Notes: generated from the letters alone by a model not told the origin. DNA of 64,000 bases from Limnohabitans radicicola (GCF_014837235.1 NZ_JACYFT010000001.1:1315688-1379687); one strand, 5' to 3'; positions 1 through 8,723 are shown, numbered from the stretch's first letter. Program-made: numbers and translations.

Positions 1-233
1 TCGGCGGCGATGCTCGAGCCCGCCCCTGCGCGGTTTTCGACCACCACGCTGGTGCCCAGGGCGCGGCCAAAGGCGTCGTTCATCGAGCGCGCCACATGGT
101 CGGCAGCGCCCCCGGGGGCAAAGCCCACCAGCAGCTTGACGGGTTTGTTCGGGTAGGGTGCGGTGGACTGCGCGTGCACGCCTGTGCCCACCAGGGCCCA
201 GACCAAGGCGGCGAGTGCTTTTCTTTTGTTCAT
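1..233 (-). CDS. Bug-family (TctC-like) tripartite tricarboxylate transporter substrate-binding protein, partial
   Basis: Only the N-terminal 77 codons are inside the window; the 3' end runs off the left edge. The protein starts MNKRKALAALVWALVG, a cleavable signal peptide ending near VHAQ. It continues YPNKPVKLLVGFAPGG, the beta-strand and phosphate-loop-like motif typical of Bug receptors, which bind carboxylates in the periplasm. It is the last visible gene of a minus-strand operon with acyl-CoA metabolism genes, so it may capture the carboxylate that those enzymes activate. The ligand is unknown. Family confidence is high, specificity low. Confidence 0.85.
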   Translation of the reverse strand, partial: MNKRKALAALVWALVGTGVHAQSTAPYPNKPVKLLVGFAPGGAADHVARSMNDAFGRALGTSVVVENRAGAGSSIAA

Positions 234-261
234 CGTGTGTCTCCTCCGTGTGGGGGTGTGG

Positions 262-1236
262 TCAGCCGATGCGCAGCACGATCTTGCCCGTGTGCTGGTT
301 GCTTTCCATGTGCGCCTTGGCCTGCGGCATGGCGTCAAATTCGAAAGCCCGATCGATCATCGGCTGGATGCGGCCATCGGCAAACGCGGGCAGGATCTGC
401 GCCGCAAACTTGGCGATGCCGTCGGCCCGCTGGGCAGGCGTGCGCAGCTTGTTGGACACACCAAACACCACCAAGCGCTTGGCGTGCAGGGTTTCGAGGT
501 CAATCGGCGCTGTGAGCGTGCCGTCGACGTAACCCACGATGCCCATGCGGCCTTGAAACGCCAGACTGCGCAGGCTCTCGGCAAACACCGTGCCGCCGAC
601 CGTGTTGACGGCCAGGTTGGCGCCCTTGCCTTCGGTGGCTTGCATCACCGCGTCATGAAAGTCCGGTGCGCGGGTGCAGATGCCCACATCCAGTCCCAGG
701 GCTTGGAGTTGGTCGAGTTTGGCTTGCGAGCCCGAGGTGCCGATGACCTTGGCGCCCAGCACCTTGGCCATTTGCAAAGAGGCCACGCCCACGCCCGACG
801 ACACACCGTTGACCAGCAGCCACTGGCCCGCTTGCAGTTGGCCTTGCAGCACCAGCAGATCGTGCGTCACCAAAAAGGTCAGCGGGATCGAGGCGGCTTC
901 TTCGAGTGTCAGGCGTGCGGGCACAGGCATCGTCTCGCGCACATCCATCAAGGCGTATTGCGAGAACGCGCCGGGGCAGCGGCCCATCACACGGTCTCCC
1001 GCTTTCCAGCCCGTGACGCCCTCGCCCAGCTGCACGATTTCGCCCGCGCCTTCCATGCCTGCTGCTTTGGCGCTGCCTGCGGCGTGCAAGCCGTGGCCGT
1101 GGATGAACTCACCCCGGTTCAGCGAGGCCGCGTGCATCTTGACCAGCACCTGGCCTGGGCCGGGCTGGGGGGTGTCCACGTCGCGCAGCTCCAGACGTGA
1201 TCCGGTGTCATCCGACACCATCCAATATGACTTCAT
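262..1236 (-). CDS. zinc-independent quinone oxidoreductase / MDR-family NAD(P)H dehydrogenase
   Basis: A protein of 324 residues starting MKSYWMVSDDTG. An N-terminal GroES-like fold (about 1-125) is followed by a Rossmann domain whose nucleotide loop reads LLVNGVSSGVGVASLQ. The zinc ligands of true alcohol dehydrogenases are absent, placing it with quinone oxidoreductases and enoyl reductases of the medium-chain superfamily. The frame stays open 34 codons upstream, but that would overlap the preceding hydratase gene, so the ATG at 1236 is preferred. It is third in the CoA-transferase operon. A role reducing an enoyl or quinone-like intermediate is inferred; the substrate cannot be read from sequence. 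Confidence 0.85.
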   Translation of the reverse strand: MKSYWMVSDDTGSRLELRDVDTPQPGPGQVLVKMHAASLNRGEFIHGHGLHAAGSAKAAGMEGAGEIVQLGEGVTGWKAGDRVMGRCPGAFSQYALMDVRETMPVPARLTLEEAASIPLTFLVTHDLLVLQGQLQAGQWLLVNGVSSGVGVASLQMAKVLGAKVIGTSGSQAKLDQLQALGLDVGICTRAPDFHDAVMQATEGKGANLAVNTVGGTVFAESLRSLAFQGRMGIVGYVDGTLTAPIDLETLHAKRLVVFGVSNKLRTPAQRADGIAKFAAQILPAFADGRIQPMIDRAFEFDAMPQAKAHMESNQHTGKIVLRIG

Positions 1237-1264
1237 GTGTGTTCTCCGTGGCGCGTCTGAACGC

Positions 1265-2074
1265 TCAGACGCCTTTGAAAGCGGGTTTGCGTTTTTCCAT
1301 GAAGGCTTTGCGGCCTTCGGCGTAGTCGGCGCTGTCAAAGCAGCCGCGAATGAGTTGCTGGCAATGCGCCAAATCGGCCTCTGGTGAGGCCTTGAGGATT
1401 TCGCGCGTGATGAACTTGGCGGCCTGGATGGTCAGCGGCGCGTTTTCATCGAGTGCGCGGGTGTACTCGGCCAGCAGCCCGGGCAGGGCCTCCACGCTGG
1501 CGATGCGCGAGACCAGGCCCAGGCGGTGCGCCTCGGCCGCGTCGATGCGGCGTGCCGTGAAAAACAAGTCCTTGGCCGCACCGGGGCCGATCAGGTCGAC
1601 CAGGTTCTTCATGGCCGAGTAACGGTAACCCAGACCCAGGCGGCCTGCAGGCACCGAGAACACCGCGTCGCTGGCGGCAATGCGCATGTCGCAGCTGATG
1701 GCCACGTTGATGCCGCCACCAATGCAGTAGCCGCGGATGCAAGCCAGCGTGGGTTTGGAGAAGTTGTAGATGCCCATGAGCGCGGCTTCGGCCATGGCCT
1801 CGTAGCGCGTCACCGCTTCTTGGGCCGCGCGCATGTCTTCAAACTGCGAGATGTCGGCGCCCGACACGAAAGCCTTTTCGCCCGCGCCCTTGAACACCAC
1901 CAGGCGCACACGGCTGTCCTGTTCGGCCAGAGCCAGCAGCACGGGCACGGCCTCCCACATGTCCACGCTCAGCGCGTTGTGGCGTGCGGGGTTGTTGAAC
2001 TCGATGAACAGCGTGCTGCCGTCCAGCCAGGTGTTCACCCGTTCGGTGGGTGAGGTGTAGGTGATGTCACTCAT
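1265..2074 (-). CDS. enoyl-CoA hydratase/isomerase family protein
   Basis: A crotonase-fold protein of 269 residues. The oxyanion-hole segment KAFVSGADISQF and the second signature around CIRGYCIGGGINVAISCDMR are both present, as expected for hydration or isomerisation of acyl-CoA thioesters in the cytoplasm. The ATG at 2074 overlaps the TGA of the upstream CoA transferase (TGATG), so the pair is translationally coupled; a TTG one codon earlier is less likely. Usual family length is about 260 residues. Together with the CoA transferase it suggests activation of a carboxylic acid to a CoA ester followed by hydration of a double bond. The exact substrate is unknown. Confidence 0.92.
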   Translation of the reverse strand: MSDITYTSPTERVNTWLDGSTLFIEFNNPARHNALSVDMWEAVPVLLALAEQDSRVRLVVFKGAGEKAFVSGADISQFEDMRAAQEAVTRYEAMAEAALMGIYNFSKPTLACIRGYCIGGGINVAISCDMRIAASDAVFSVPAGRLGLGYRYSAMKNLVDLIGPGAAKDLFFTARRIDAAEAHRLGLVSRIASVEALPGLLAEYTRALDENAPLTIQAAKFITREILKASPEADLAHCQQLIRGCFDSADYAEGRKAFMEKRKPAFKGV

Positions 2075-3264
2075 CAATAGACTCCGGTGGATTTGAGGCG
2101 GGCCAGGTCTGCGGCGCTCACGCCCAGCTCGCCGAGGATTTCTTCGCTGTGCTCGCCGCGCCGTGGCGTGGTGCGGGCAATGGTGCTGGGCGTGCGCTCG
2201 AGCTGCACGGGCTGGCCCACCAGCCGTTGTGGCCCTTGGTGGGGCGAGACCACGTCTTTGACCATCTTCAGGTGCTGTACTTGCGGCTCTTCAAACACCG
2301 CGTCCATGCTGTTGATCAAACCGCAGGCCACGCCGCCTTCGTTCAGGCGCTGGATCCAGTAAGCGCAGTCTTGCGCGGCCAGGCGTTCGTTGATCTCGGC
2401 GTTGAGCGCATCGCGGTTGACCGAGCGGCTGGGCTTGTCTTTGTAGCGTTCGTCGGTGACCCATTGCGGCGCGCCCAGGATGTCGCAAAACCGCTCCCAG
2501 ATTTTGGAGCCGAAGACCGCGATGTTCATATAGCCGTCGCGCGCTTTGTACACGCCCGTGGGGATGCTGGTTGGGTGAAAGTTGCCCGCCTGCGTGGCCA
2601 CTTCGCCGTCGATCAACCAGCGCGAGGTTTGGAAGTCCATCATGTAGACCATCGATTCGAGCAGCGAGGTGTGCAGCCACTGGCCTTGGCCCGACTTTTG
2701 CCGTTCGATCACCGCCACCAGAATGCCTTGCGCCGCAAAAATGCCTGCGCACAGGTCGGCGATCGGGATGCCCACGCGCATCGGGCCTTCGCCGGGCAGA
2801 CCGGTGACCGACATCAGGCCACCCATGCCTTGGGCGATCTGGTCAAAGCCCGGGCGCTGGGCCAGTGGGCCGGTTTGCCCAAAGCCCGAAATGCTGGCGT
2901 AGATCAGCCCCGGGTTGTCGCCCTTGAGGCTGTCGTAGTCGATGCCCAGGCGGAACTTCACGTCAGGGCGGAAGTTCTCGACCACCACATCGGCTTGGGC
3001 GATCAGCTGCTTGAGCAGTGCAATGCCTTCGGCTTCCTTGAGGTTGAGCGTGATCGAGCGTTTGTTGCGGTGGGTGTACTGGTAGTCCGAGCCTTCCTGT
3101 CCGCCCAGCGTGTCGTCACCGCGCATGTGTTCGGGCATCTGCACCTGCACCACATCGGCGCCCCAGTCGGCCAGCTGGCGGCAGCAAGTGGGGCCAGCGC
3201 GCACCTGGGTCAGGTCGATCACGCGCAAGTGAGAAAGCGCCGCAGAGGCGGGAATGTGGGGCAT
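2074..3264 (-). CDS. CaiB/BaiF family (class III) CoA transferase
   Basis: A protein of 396 residues with the class III CoA-transferase N-terminus (LSHLRVIDLTQVRAGPTCC), the KRSITLNLKEAEG segment and a conserved Asp region around GFDQIAQGMGGLMSVTG. These enzymes move CoA between carboxylates, usually as dimers. The ATG at 3264 has AGGA about nine bases upstream; a TTG eight codons earlier is possible but less likely. It is the first gene of the minus-strand operon and faces a divergent GntR regulator across 170 bases, so that regulator probably controls it. The donor and acceptor acids are unknown. Confidence 0.92.
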   Translation of the reverse strand: MPHIPASAALSHLRVIDLTQVRAGPTCCRQLADWGADVVQVQMPEHMRGDDTLGGQEGSDYQYTHRNKRSITLNLKEAEGIALLKQLIAQADVVVENFRPDVKFRLGIDYDSLKGDNPGLIYASISGFGQTGPLAQRPGFDQIAQGMGGLMSVTGLPGEGPMRVGIPIADLCAGIFAAQGILVAVIERQKSGQGQWLHTSLLESMVYMMDFQTSRWLIDGEVATQAGNFHPTSIPTGVYKARDGYMNIAVFGSKIWERFCDILGAPQWVTDERYKDKPSRSVNRDALNAEINERLAAQDCAYWIQRLNEGGVACGLINSMDAVFEEPQVQHLKMVKDVVSPHQGPQRLVGQPVQLERTPSTIARTTPRRGEHSEEILGELGVSAADLARLKSTGVY

Positions 3265-3297
3265 GGCGGGTGTCCTGCAAAGAGCCAAAATCAGCCC

Positions 3298-3352
3298 AAA
3301 GTGTCACCGAATCGGGCTTAAAGTGTCAACACTTCGACCATATTGTCGACAC
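3298..3352. promoter_or_regulatory. candidate GntR operator region between CoA-transferase operon and gntR
   Basis: The divergent intergenic region carries AAAGTGTCA twice (3298-3306 and 3320-3328), 22 bases apart, i.e. about two helical turns. The second copy lies within AAGTGTCAACACTT (3321-3334), whose six-base arms are inverted. A further site TTGTCGACAC (3343-3352) contains the eight-base palindrome TGTCGACA and resembles FadR-subfamily GntR half-sites (GTnnAC core). Binding is inferred from layout, not shown. Confidence 0.5.
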
Positions 3353-3434
3353 AAAAGCGGGGTTGCTGCTCATTTGCGCAGGCGGCTCCTGTACCATCTG
3401 GCCTCCATTCCCAGCGTTCAACAGCCCCATCCGC

Positions 3435-4094
3435 ATGACCTCCCCGGCCGACAAACCCGAGCAAAACCTCCCCCTGTGGGTGGCGGAGCAGCTCAAGCAA
3501 TGGATCTACACCGGGGAATTGGCGCCTGGTTCGCGGCTCAACGAAGCCGCACTGGCCTTGCGCATGGGCACCAGCCGTGGCCCGGTGCGTGAAGCCATCC
3601 GCATCCTCACTGGGCAGGGCTTGGTCACGGCCGTGGTCAACCGGGGCGTGTTTGTGCGCCAGTTCTCGCTGCGCGAGATGCTCGAAACCTACGAGTTGCG
3701 CGCCCTGATGTTCGGCTTTGGGGCCGAGCACGCCAGCGAACACCTGACCGAGGCTGACAAATTGCAGTTTGAAGAGTTGCTCCAAGGCATGGACGAAGCC
3801 TGCGAGCAGGAAGACGGCAGCCGCTACTACGAGCTGAACCTGCGCTTTCACCAATTGATCATGCGCCTGTCAGGCAACCAGCGTGCCCAGGCTGCGTATG
3901 ACGACTACGTCAAGGAGCTGCACCTTTTCAGGCGCAAGTACTTCAACGCCCCGGGCAACATGCGCCGCTCCAACATCGAGCACCGCCAGATCTACGACGC
4001 CATCGTCAAAGGCGCCAACAGCAAGGCCCGGTCAGCGGCCGAAAAGCATGTGCTGGAGGGGCGGCAGCGCTTGATGCGGAGCATGGACGTCTGA
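3435..4094 (+). CDS. GntR family transcriptional regulator (FadR/FCD subfamily)
   Basis: A protein of 219 residues. The N-terminal winged helix-turn-helix (about 10-75) reads LKQWIYTGELAPGSRLNEAA and then SRGPVREAIRILTGQGLV, the classic GntR recognition helix. The C-terminal FCD ligand-binding helical domain (about 85-215) has the metal/effector-type histidines in FHQLIMR and IEHRQIYDAI. The frame is open further upstream, but the ATG at 3435 places the start just before the DNA-binding domain, the usual position. It is divergent from the CoA-transferase operon and is probably its repressor, with a CoA ester or carboxylate as ligand (inference). Confidence 0.9.
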   Translation: MTSPADKPEQNLPLWVAEQLKQWIYTGELAPGSRLNEAALALRMGTSRGPVREAIRILTGQGLVTAVVNRGVFVRQFSLREMLETYELRALMFGFGAEHASEHLTEADKLQFEELLQGMDEACEQEDGSRYYELNLRFHQLIMRLSGNQRAQAAYDDYVKELHLFRRKYFNAPGNMRRSNIEHRQIYDAIVKGANSKARSAAEKHVLEGRQRLMRSMDV

Positions 4095-4237
4095 TCCTTT
4101 GTTCAGCCGGGCAGGCTGAGTCTTCTCCATCTGAAAGACACACCCCGTAAGCGGCGTGCGTACTTTGGTGTGCGTCGCCCCCTATTTCCCTTGGGGAACC
4201 CGGAAAAGTCGGATGACAGCCGGACCAAATACGTTTA

Positions 4238-4262
4238 GACTGATCAGTCACAAATCAGATTT
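4238..4262. promoter_or_regulatory. tandem palindromes upstream of the peroxidase / lipid operon
   Basis: A perfect 12-base palindrome GACTGATCAGTC (4238-4249) is followed three bases later by AAATCAGATTT (4252-4262), itself a palindrome around a central A. They end 10 bases before the ATG at 4273, so they overlap the likely leader or core promoter of the nine-gene operon. No sigma-70 or ECF promoter could be placed with confidence. A repressor or activator site is an inference from symmetry and position. Confidence 0.45.
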
Positions 4263-4272
4263 AAAAGTCCAA

Positions 4273-4848
4273 ATGATCAACCGATTGGTAAAAACCGTGC
4301 TGCTGGCCTTGGGTTGGGGCGTGGTGTCCATGGGGCTTGCACAGGCCCAGACGCCCGCAGCCGCGTGCCCTGCACTGCTCAACCACACGATTCCCCGCCT
4401 GCAGGACGAAAAGCCCCAGTCGCTGTGCCAGTACGCGGGCAAGGTGGTGCTGGTGGTCAACACGGCCAGCTACTGCGGTTTCACCCCGCAATACAAGGGC
4501 TTGGAGGCCCTGTACGCCAAGTACAAAGACCAAGGTCTGGTCGTGTTGGGTTTCCCGTCCAACGATTTCGCGCAGGAAAAGGCCAACAACAAAGACATCG
4601 CCGACTTCTGTGAGAACACCTTTGGGGTGAAGTTCCCGATGTTTGCCGCCTCCAGCGTCAAAGGCGAGCAGGCCAACCCGCTGTTCAAACAGCTGGCCGC
4701 GCAGGGGGCCACCGTGCCGCGCTGGAACTTCTACAAATACCTGATCGGGCGTGACGGCAAGTTGGTGGAGAGCTACAGCAGCATGACCGCCCCTGACAGC
4801 AAGAGTCTGGTCGGCGCGATTGAAAAAAGCCTGGGGACCAAACCATGA
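4273..4848 (+). CDS. exported glutathione peroxidase family protein (Cys type)
   Basis: A protein of 191 residues with a signal peptide ending near GLAQAQ. The peroxidase domain has the catalytic Cys in VNTASYCGFTPQYKGLE, the Gln/Trp-type helpers in VLGFPSNDF and WNFYKYLIG, and the usual GPx length after the leader. It reduces hydroperoxides, probably with a thiol partner, and the leader suggests a periplasmic site. The start at 4273 was chosen because it gives a clean signal peptide; the frame is open further upstream. Its stop overlaps the next ATG (ATGA), so it is the first gene of the lipid-modification operon. That suggests a role in dealing with lipid peroxides (inference). Confidence 0.9.
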   Translation: MINRLVKTVLLALGWGVVSMGLAQAQTPAAACPALLNHTIPRLQDEKPQSLCQYAGKVVLVVNTASYCGFTPQYKGLEALYAKYKDQGLVVLGFPSNDFAQEKANNKDIADFCENTFGVKFPMFAASSVKGEQANPLFKQLAAQGATVPRWNFYKYLIGRDGKLVESYSSMTAPDSKSLVGAIEKSLGTKP

Positions 4849-6152
4849 GCCGCATGAAACTGGCCATCGTCGGCTCGGGCATTTCGGGTCTGGCCGTGGC
4901 GCACACACTCAAGGGGCAAGCCGACATCACCGTGTTTGAAGCCGGGGACTATTTTGGTGGCCACACCCACACGGTGGACGTGACGCTGCCCACGCCAGAG
5001 GGTTTGGTCACCCACGGGGTGGACACAGGCTTTTTGGTGTTCAACGAACGCACTTACCCGAACCTGATCCAGCTCTTTGCCGACTTGCAGGTCGAGACCA
5101 CGCCGTCCGACATGTCGTTTTCGGTCAAGGTGCCGGGTGCTGTGGGGGGCCGCACGCTGGAGTGGAGCGGCACCGACCTGAGCACCGTCTTCGCGCAGCG
5201 CCGCAACCTGATCAACCCACGCTTTTGGCGCATGCTGGCCGATGTGCTGCGCTTCAATGCGCTGTGCACCCGCATCGCTAAAGAGCAACGCGAAGCCGCC
5301 TTGCAGCAGCCGCTCGGTGACTTTTTGCGCACGCACAAGTTCAGTGACGAGTTCCGTGACTGGTATTTCCTGCCCATGATGGGCTGCATCTGGAGCTGCC
5401 CGACCGACCAAATGCTGCAGTTCCCTGTGGCGACCATGATCCGCTTTTGCCACAACCACGGGCTGATCCAGGTGATGAACCGCCCGCAGTGGTTCAGTGT
5501 GCTCGGCGGTGCGCGCCACTATGTGAACAAGATCCTGACCCATGTGCCCGACAAGCGCCTGAACACCCCGGTGCGTTTGATCGAGCGCAACGCCGAAGGC
5601 GTGCGCATCATCACCGATGGCCATGCCGAGCGCTTTGACGAGGTGGTGATCGCCACCCACACCGACCAGGCCCTGGCCATGCTGCGCGAGCCCAGCGCCA
5701 ACGAGTCACAGATGCTGGGGGCCATCCGCTACCAGGCCAACCGCGCTGTGCTGCACACCGATGCCTCGGTGCTGCCCGCCAACCCCAAGACCTGGGCGGC
5801 CTGGAACTACGAACGCGCCGCCAGCGATGACCGCGAGTCCTCTCGCGTGTGCTTGCACTACCTGCTCAACCGATTGCAGCGCATCCCGTTCACGCAGCCC
5901 GTGGTGGTGTCGCTCAACCCGGTGCAGGCCATCGACCCGGCCACCATCGTGGGCACATACGACTACGCGCACCCGGTGTTTGATTTGCCCGCCATCGAGG
6001 CGCAGCAGCGCCTGCCTTTGCTGCAGGGCCAGCAACACACCTGGTTTGCCGGGGCTTGGGCGGGCTACGGTTTTCACGAAGACGGGCTCAAGTCCGGCCT
6101 CAACGTGGGCCGTGCTTTGTTGCAGCGCATCCAGGCGGGTTCAGCCGCATGA
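4845..6152 (+). CDS. NAD(P)/FAD-dependent amine-oxidase-like oxidoreductase of the cfa cluster
   Basis: A protein of 435 residues beginning with a dinucleotide fold (LAIVGSGISGLAVAHTL) and a FAD-binding region rich in GGHTHTVDV. A C-terminal FAD segment, HTWFAGAWAGYGFHEDG, includes the GAW/GFHEDG motif seen in the family always found beside DUF1365 and cyclopropane-fatty-acyl synthase genes. It overlaps both neighbours by four bases (ATGA at 4845 and 6149). It probably oxidises or desaturates fatty-acyl chains or a lipid intermediate near the membrane. Family and context are strong, the chemistry is inferred. Confidence 0.88.
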   Translation: MSRMKLAIVGSGISGLAVAHTLKGQADITVFEAGDYFGGHTHTVDVTLPTPEGLVTHGVDTGFLVFNERTYPNLIQLFADLQVETTPSDMSFSVKVPGAVGGRTLEWSGTDLSTVFAQRRNLINPRFWRMLADVLRFNALCTRIAKEQREAALQQPLGDFLRTHKFSDEFRDWYFLPMMGCIWSCPTDQMLQFPVATMIRFCHNHGLIQVMNRPQWFSVLGGARHYVNKILTHVPDKRLNTPVRLIERNAEGVRIITDGHAERFDEVVIATHTDQALAMLREPSANESQMLGAIRYQANRAVLHTDASVLPANPKTWAAWNYERAASDDRESSRVCLHYLLNRLQRIPFTQPVVVSLNPVQAIDPATIVGTYDYAHPVFDLPAIEAQQRLPLLQGQQHTWFAGAWAGYGFHEDGLKSGLNVGRALLQRIQAGSAA

Positions 6153-6925
6153 GCACCGCAGGCGCGCTGATCGGCTGGGGGGTGGTGCGGCATGCCCGCC
6201 TGCGCCCGGCGCGCCACGCGTTTGCGTATCCCACGGCATTTTTGATGCTGCCCATGCGCCGCTTGCAGGCCGAAGGCCAGCAGGCCGATCTGGCGGTCAA
6301 CCGCCGCGCCTGGTGGGCTTTCCATGACCGCGACCATGGCGACGGGCGTGGCCCCGAGCAAGGTGGTGCGCTGGCCTGGCTGCAAGGCCTGTTGCAGTCC
6401 GAGGGCATCACCGACGCCACGGGCGAGGTTTGGTTGCAGACCTTCCCGCGCATCCTGGGCCATGCTTTCAAGCCCGTGAGCTTTTGGTACGCGCACCGCA
6501 GCGACGGCTCGCTGGCCGCCATCGTGGCCGAGGTCAACAACACCTTTGGCGAGCGGCATTGCTATTTGCTGCCTTCGCCCCATTACGGCCAGACCTTGAG
6601 CGCAGACAAGGTGTTCCATGTGTCGCCGTTTTGTGATGTCCAAGGGCACTACCGTTTTCGCTTCATGCGCACGATCCATGGCGGGCAAGACCGCATCGTG
6701 GCGCGTGTGGAGCACGCTGACGCGCAAGGCCCCCTGATCGACACCAGCTGGAGCGGTCAGCTCGAACCTGCCACTGCTGCGGCGATGCGCCGCGTGATGT
6801 GGCGCTTTCCGCTTTTGACGCTGGGCGTGGTGCTGCGCATCCACTGGCATGCCCTGCTGCTGTGGGCCAAAAAAGTGCCCTTCTGGCGCAAGCCCGCGCC
6901 GCCCGCCCAATTTGTGACCCGATGA
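6149..6925 (+). CDS. DUF1365 domain-containing protein
   Basis: A protein of 258 residues. The N-terminus VVRHARLRPARHAFAYP and the central LPRILGHAFKPVSFWY-type and VAEVNNTFGERHCYLL-type motifs are hallmarks of DUF1365. The C-terminal part (WRFPLLTLGVVLRIHWHALLL) could lie at the membrane. The function is not established. The gene is translationally coupled to the FAD oxidoreductase (ATGA overlap) and precedes a SAM-dependent fatty-acid methyltransferase, the arrangement seen in many proteobacteria. A role in fatty-acid modification is inferred from that linkage only. Confidence 0.88.
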   Translation: MSTAGALIGWGVVRHARLRPARHAFAYPTAFLMLPMRRLQAEGQQADLAVNRRAWWAFHDRDHGDGRGPEQGGALAWLQGLLQSEGITDATGEVWLQTFPRILGHAFKPVSFWYAHRSDGSLAAIVAEVNNTFGERHCYLLPSPHYGQTLSADKVFHVSPFCDVQGHYRFRFMRTIHGGQDRIVARVEHADAQGPLIDTSWSGQLEPATAAAMRRVMWRFPLLTLGVVLRIHWHALLLWAKKVPFWRKPAPPAQFVTR

Positions 6926-6947
6926 TTTTTCGGATGGAGATTTGCCG

Positions 6948-8174
6948 ATGACCACCACCTTGAACACTGTGACTGCCCCGATTCAAAAGCAGGACATGCC
7001 CCGCGCTGCCCAGCGTGTGCTCAGCCTGCTCCAGCGCCTGCGCGTGGGCACACTGCATGTGCACGGACCTGACGGTTATGCGCAGGTCTTTGGCACCCAC
7101 CAGGCGCCGTTTGCCGCCATCCACATCCACCGCTGGGAAATGTGCGCCGAGGTGCTCAAGTCCGGTGACATCGGCTTTGCCGAAGGCTACATGGCGGGCG
7201 ACTGGACCACGCCTGCGCTGGCCGACCTGATGCGCCTGTTGATCGCCAACCGCCGCGAGATCGAAGGCGCGATCTACGGCCACTGGCTGGGGCGCCTGGC
7301 TTACCGCGTCAAGCACTGGCTCAACCGCAACACCCGCACCAACAGCCGCAAGAACATCCACGCGCATTACGACCTGGGCAACGCGTTTTACGAACTGTGG
7401 CTTGACGAGACCATGAACTATTCGTCGGCCTGGTTCGAGGGCGACCACACCCGGGACATGGCCGAGGCCCAAAAAGCCAAGGTGCGCCGCGCTCTGCGCA
7501 TGGCGGGTGTGAAGTCCGGTGACCGTGTGCTGGAGATCGGCTGCGGCTGGGGCGCTTTGGCCGAGGCGGCCACCACCGAGTTCGGTGCGCACATCACGGG
7601 TGTGACGCTCTCGACCGAGCAGCTGGCGTTTGCCAATGCGCGCATGAACTGGCACGGCGTCAAGGCCCAGGCCGATTTGCGCTTGCAGGACTATCGCGAC
7701 ATCCAGGACGCTTCGTTCGATGCGATTTGCTCGATCGAAATGGTCGAGGCCGTTGGCCAGGCATACTGGCCCACCTACTTCCAGACCGTGAGCCGCTTGC
7801 TCAAACCCGGCGGGCGCGCCTGCATCCAGAGCATCGTGATCGACGATGCCTTGTTTGACCGCTACCTGCATTCGACCGACTTCATTCAGCAGTACATCTT
7901 TCCGGGGGGCTGTTTGCCCAGCCCAAGCGAATTCAAAAAGCAGGCCGAGGCCGCAGGCTTGCAGGTGGTCGACAGCTTTGCCTTCGGACCGGACTATGCC
8001 GAAACGCTGCGACGCTGGCGTGCCAGCTTCATGGCCAGCCTGAATGAAGTGAAGATGCTGAACTTCGATGACCGCTTCATCCGCTTGTGGGAGTTTTACC
8101 TGGCGTACTGCGAAGCGGCGTTTGACGAGGCCAACATCGACGTGCTGCAGTTCACGCTCCTCAAACCCGAATGA
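6948..8174 (+). CDS. cyclopropane-fatty-acyl-phospholipid synthase family SAM methyltransferase
   Basis: A protein of 408 residues. It contains the CFA-synthase hallmark around NIHAHYDLGNAFYELWLD, a SAM-binding loop VLEIGCGWGALAEAA, and the conserved SIEMVEAVGQAYW and FIFPGG-like regions. It should methylate the double bond of unsaturated acyl chains in membrane phospholipids; whether the product is a cyclopropane, a branched chain or a furan precursor cannot be decided. The ATG at 6948 has GGAG eight bases upstream; a TTG two codons earlier is less likely. It sits mid-operon with the FAD enzyme and DUF1365. Confidence 0.92.
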   Translation: MTTTLNTVTAPIQKQDMPRAAQRVLSLLQRLRVGTLHVHGPDGYAQVFGTHQAPFAAIHIHRWEMCAEVLKSGDIGFAEGYMAGDWTTPALADLMRLLIANRREIEGAIYGHWLGRLAYRVKHWLNRNTRTNSRKNIHAHYDLGNAFYELWLDETMNYSSAWFEGDHTRDMAEAQKAKVRRALRMAGVKSGDRVLEIGCGWGALAEAATTEFGAHITGVTLSTEQLAFANARMNWHGVKAQADLRLQDYRDIQDASFDAICSIEMVEAVGQAYWPTYFQTVSRLLKPGGRACIQSIVIDDALFDRYLHSTDFIQQYIFPGGCLPSPSEFKKQAEAAGLQVVDSFAFGPDYAETLRRWRASFMASLNEVKMLNFDDRFIRLWEFYLAYCEAAFDEANIDVLQFTLLKPE

Positions 8175-8183
8175 GCCACTGAC

Positions 8184-8723
8184 ATGCGGTGTGCACACAT
8201 TGCGGTGGGTTGGGCCTGGGCGCTCGCGGCGCTGCTCGGGCATGCGCAAGACGCACGCCTCGAGCTGTCGGGTGTGCCTGGCGTGCAGCCGCAAACGGTC
8301 AACCGCTTTGCGGTGTGGGGCTTTGAAGTCTATGACGCCCGCCTGTGGACGACACCTGACTTTGAAGTGAAACATTACGCGCGCCACACCTTTGCGCTGG
8401 AGCTGCAGTACCTGCGCAAGCTGCAAGGGCAGGCGATTGCCGAGCGCTCCATCGACGAGATGCGCCGCATTGGTCAGCTCAGCCAAGCCAAGGCACAGGA
8501 GTGGTTGCAGGCCATGCGCCAGATGTTTCCTGACGTGGCGCAGGGTGACCGCATCACGGGTGTTCACCTGCCCGGCCAAGGGGCCGAGTTCTGGGTGAAT
8601 GGCCGACGCGCAGGCCAGGTGGCCGACCCGCAATTTGCGCGCTTGTTTTTTGGCATCTGGCTTGACGAGCGCAGCTCCGAGCCACAGCTGCGCACGCGCT
8701 TGATCAAAGGCCTCAAGCCATGA
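8184..8723 (+). CDS. exported chalcone isomerase-like domain protein
   Basis: A protein of 179 residues with a short signal peptide (cleavage near LLGHAQ). The rest matches the bacterial chalcone-isomerase-like family: WGFEVYDARLW near the N-terminus, then FALELQYLRKLQGQAIAERS and EMRRIGQLS. In plants related proteins bind fatty acids; the bacterial ones are commonly encoded in cfa clusters and are probably periplasmic fatty-acid or lipid binders (inference). Its stop overlaps the next start by four bases (ATGA at 8720). Confidence 0.82.
   Translation: MRCAHIAVGWAWALAALLGHAQDARLELSGVPGVQPQTVNRFAVWGFEVYDARLWTTPDFEVKHYARHTFALELQYLRKLQGQAIAERSIDEMRRIGQLSQAKAQEWLQAMRQMFPDVAQGDRITGVHLPGQGAEFWVNGRRAGQVADPQFARLFFGIWLDERSSEPQLRTRLIKGLKP

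Noticed and set aside
4190..4240. ECF-type promoter (GGAAC and CGTT) for the lipid operon
   Set aside because: GGAAC at 4195 and CGTT at 4232 are over 30 bases apart, far beyond the 16-17 base spacing needed.
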